From: Allocoleopsis franciscana PCC 7113 | Lineage (GTDB): Bacteria; Cyanobacteriota; Cyanobacteriia; Cyanobacteriales; Coleofasciculaceae | Direction: 5' to 3' | Assembly (NCBI RefSeq): GCF_000317515.1 | Contig: NC_019738.1 | Coordinates: 4,986,001-5,050,000, forward strand | DNA: 64,000 nucleotides | Shown: piece after piece, positions 63,675 through 64,000 of the stretch | How positions within the stretch are numbered: the stretch's first letter is position 1 | Layout of the letters: each line of letters starts with the position of its first letter | Notes under the pieces: generated by a model | What the model saw: the letters and a program-made list of their open reading frames with translations, nothing else | What the model was told of the DNA's origin: nothing | Database searches by the model: none | Position numbers and translations under genes: made by a program

Positions 63675-64000
63675 CTATTCAGCGGGTTCGGCTTGTACGT
63701 CAATTGTCTGGGACGCAGCCTCAATTTCCGGCTCTTGAGGGACGGTTGCGGTTGGAGATTCTGGTTGAGTTTCTTCTCCTTGTGTCTCTTCTGGTGTCAA
63801 GGAACCTTTGGGTACCAATTCAATGGTGGCGTGTTCTTCGAGCCACTTAATCGCTTTCTCTTTAATTAAATCGGATTCAACGACCTCTCGCAGGCGCTTG
63901 GGATCGACATCTTGTCCAGAAAGCTGCTCCAACACTTCTTGGGATTTGGCTTCAATCTCCTCTGGCCCAACGGTGAGAGATTCACGTTTCGCAATTTCCT
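63675..64000 (-). CDS. tig: trigger factor, C-terminal part (runs off the window)
   Basis: The frame reads in from the right edge to the stop at 63675-63677. It has the helical C-terminal part with EIEAKSQEVLEQLSGQ and DPKRLREVVESDLIKEKAIKWLEE, then an acidic Pro/Glu/Thr tail. This matches the C-terminus of trigger factor, the ribosome-associated folding chaperone. The identification rests on this tail and on the tig-clpP-clpX order. Most of the gene, including its start, lies beyond 64000. Confidence 0.88.
   Translation of the reverse strand, partial: EIAKRESLTVGPEEIEAKSQEVLEQLSGQDVDPKRLREVVESDLIKEKAIKWLEEHATIELVPKGSLTPEETQGEETQPESPTATVPQEPEIEAASQTIDVQAEPAE

Noticed and set aside
1-64000. 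tRNA, rRNA, tmRNA or CRISPR features
   Set aside because: Reading for T-loop GTTCRANYC contexts, rRNA signatures and regularly spaced direct repeats gave no convincing case; a covariance-model scan would be decisive.

Overview
This window comes from a cyanobacterial chromosome. The evidence is the dense scatter of GCGATCGC/GCGATCGC-like (HIP1) octamers, the lineage-restricted families (CPP1-like DnaJ-related membrane protein, DUF3153 lipoprotein, CBS-CP12 fusion, AMIN/beta-lactamase fusion, PHO boxes of 8+3 bp period), the tig-clpP-clpX block, and heptameric short tandem repeats between genes. The low gene density, long intergenic spacers, very large multi-PAS histidine kinases and many short palindromic repeats fit a large-genome filamentous, non-heterocystous type (Coleofasciculus/Microcoleus-like); that placement is an inference. 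No tRNA, rRNA, CRISPR array, prophage or intact IS element was found.

Layout. 0-3 kb: end of an unknown gene, an OmpR-type response regulator preceded by a perfect palindrome, a CPP1-like protein and an SDR dehydrogenase with interleaved bidirectional terminators. 3-7.5 kb: a full pstS-pstC-pstA-pstB phosphate import operon with two hairpin-bearing gaps. 7.5-12.4 kb: a Ton-like module, with two paralogous TonB-like proteins (SxxxH transmembrane anchor, Pro/Gln-rich spacer, non-canonical C-terminus) facing an exbB-exbD-exbD operon; a three-unit PHO-box-like repeat lies between pstS and the first TonB-like gene. 12.6-21.6 kb: a NYN-nuclease/LOTUS protein, UbiD decarboxylase, two tandem bestrophin channels, a tryptophanase-like 5' gene remnant, an SDR and a DUF99 protein. 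21.6-25.6 kb: a histidine kinase remnant beside an inverted repeat, a class V aminotransferase/cysteine desulfurase-like enzyme, a gamma-glutamylcyclotransferase-like protein and a small conserved protein. 26-30 kb: acyl-CoA synthetase (NDP-forming)/GNAT fusion, CBS-CP12 and dtd.

30-44 kb: a 1204-residue REC-PAS3-LOV-GAF histidine kinase whose GAF carries both cysteines of a DXCF cyanobacteriochrome, a His-rich CobW GTPase, cysS, a small protein plus variant Fic protein, a DUF3153 lipoprotein, a membrane adenylate cyclase and a TPR protein. 43.7-50 kb: a decayed metal-binding SBP and an 1815-residue double-kinase hybrid. 50-64 kb: two diverged copies of a non-coding element with terminator (candidate small RNAs), cutA, AMIN-beta-lactamase-like protein, small membrane proteins, ssb, a GDP-mannose pyrophosphorylase/phosphomannomutase-like fusion with a degenerate mutase half, cobK, an alpha/beta hydrolase, and clpX-clpP-tig (tig runs off the right edge).

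The most noteworthy items are the Ton-like module next to pst (with reciprocal Asp/Asn swaps in the two ExbD transmembrane helices), the possible LOV plus cyanobacteriochrome kinase, the duplicated non-coding element at 50 kb, the CBS-CP12 fusion lacking one C-terminal cysteine, and gene remnants associated with palindromes.
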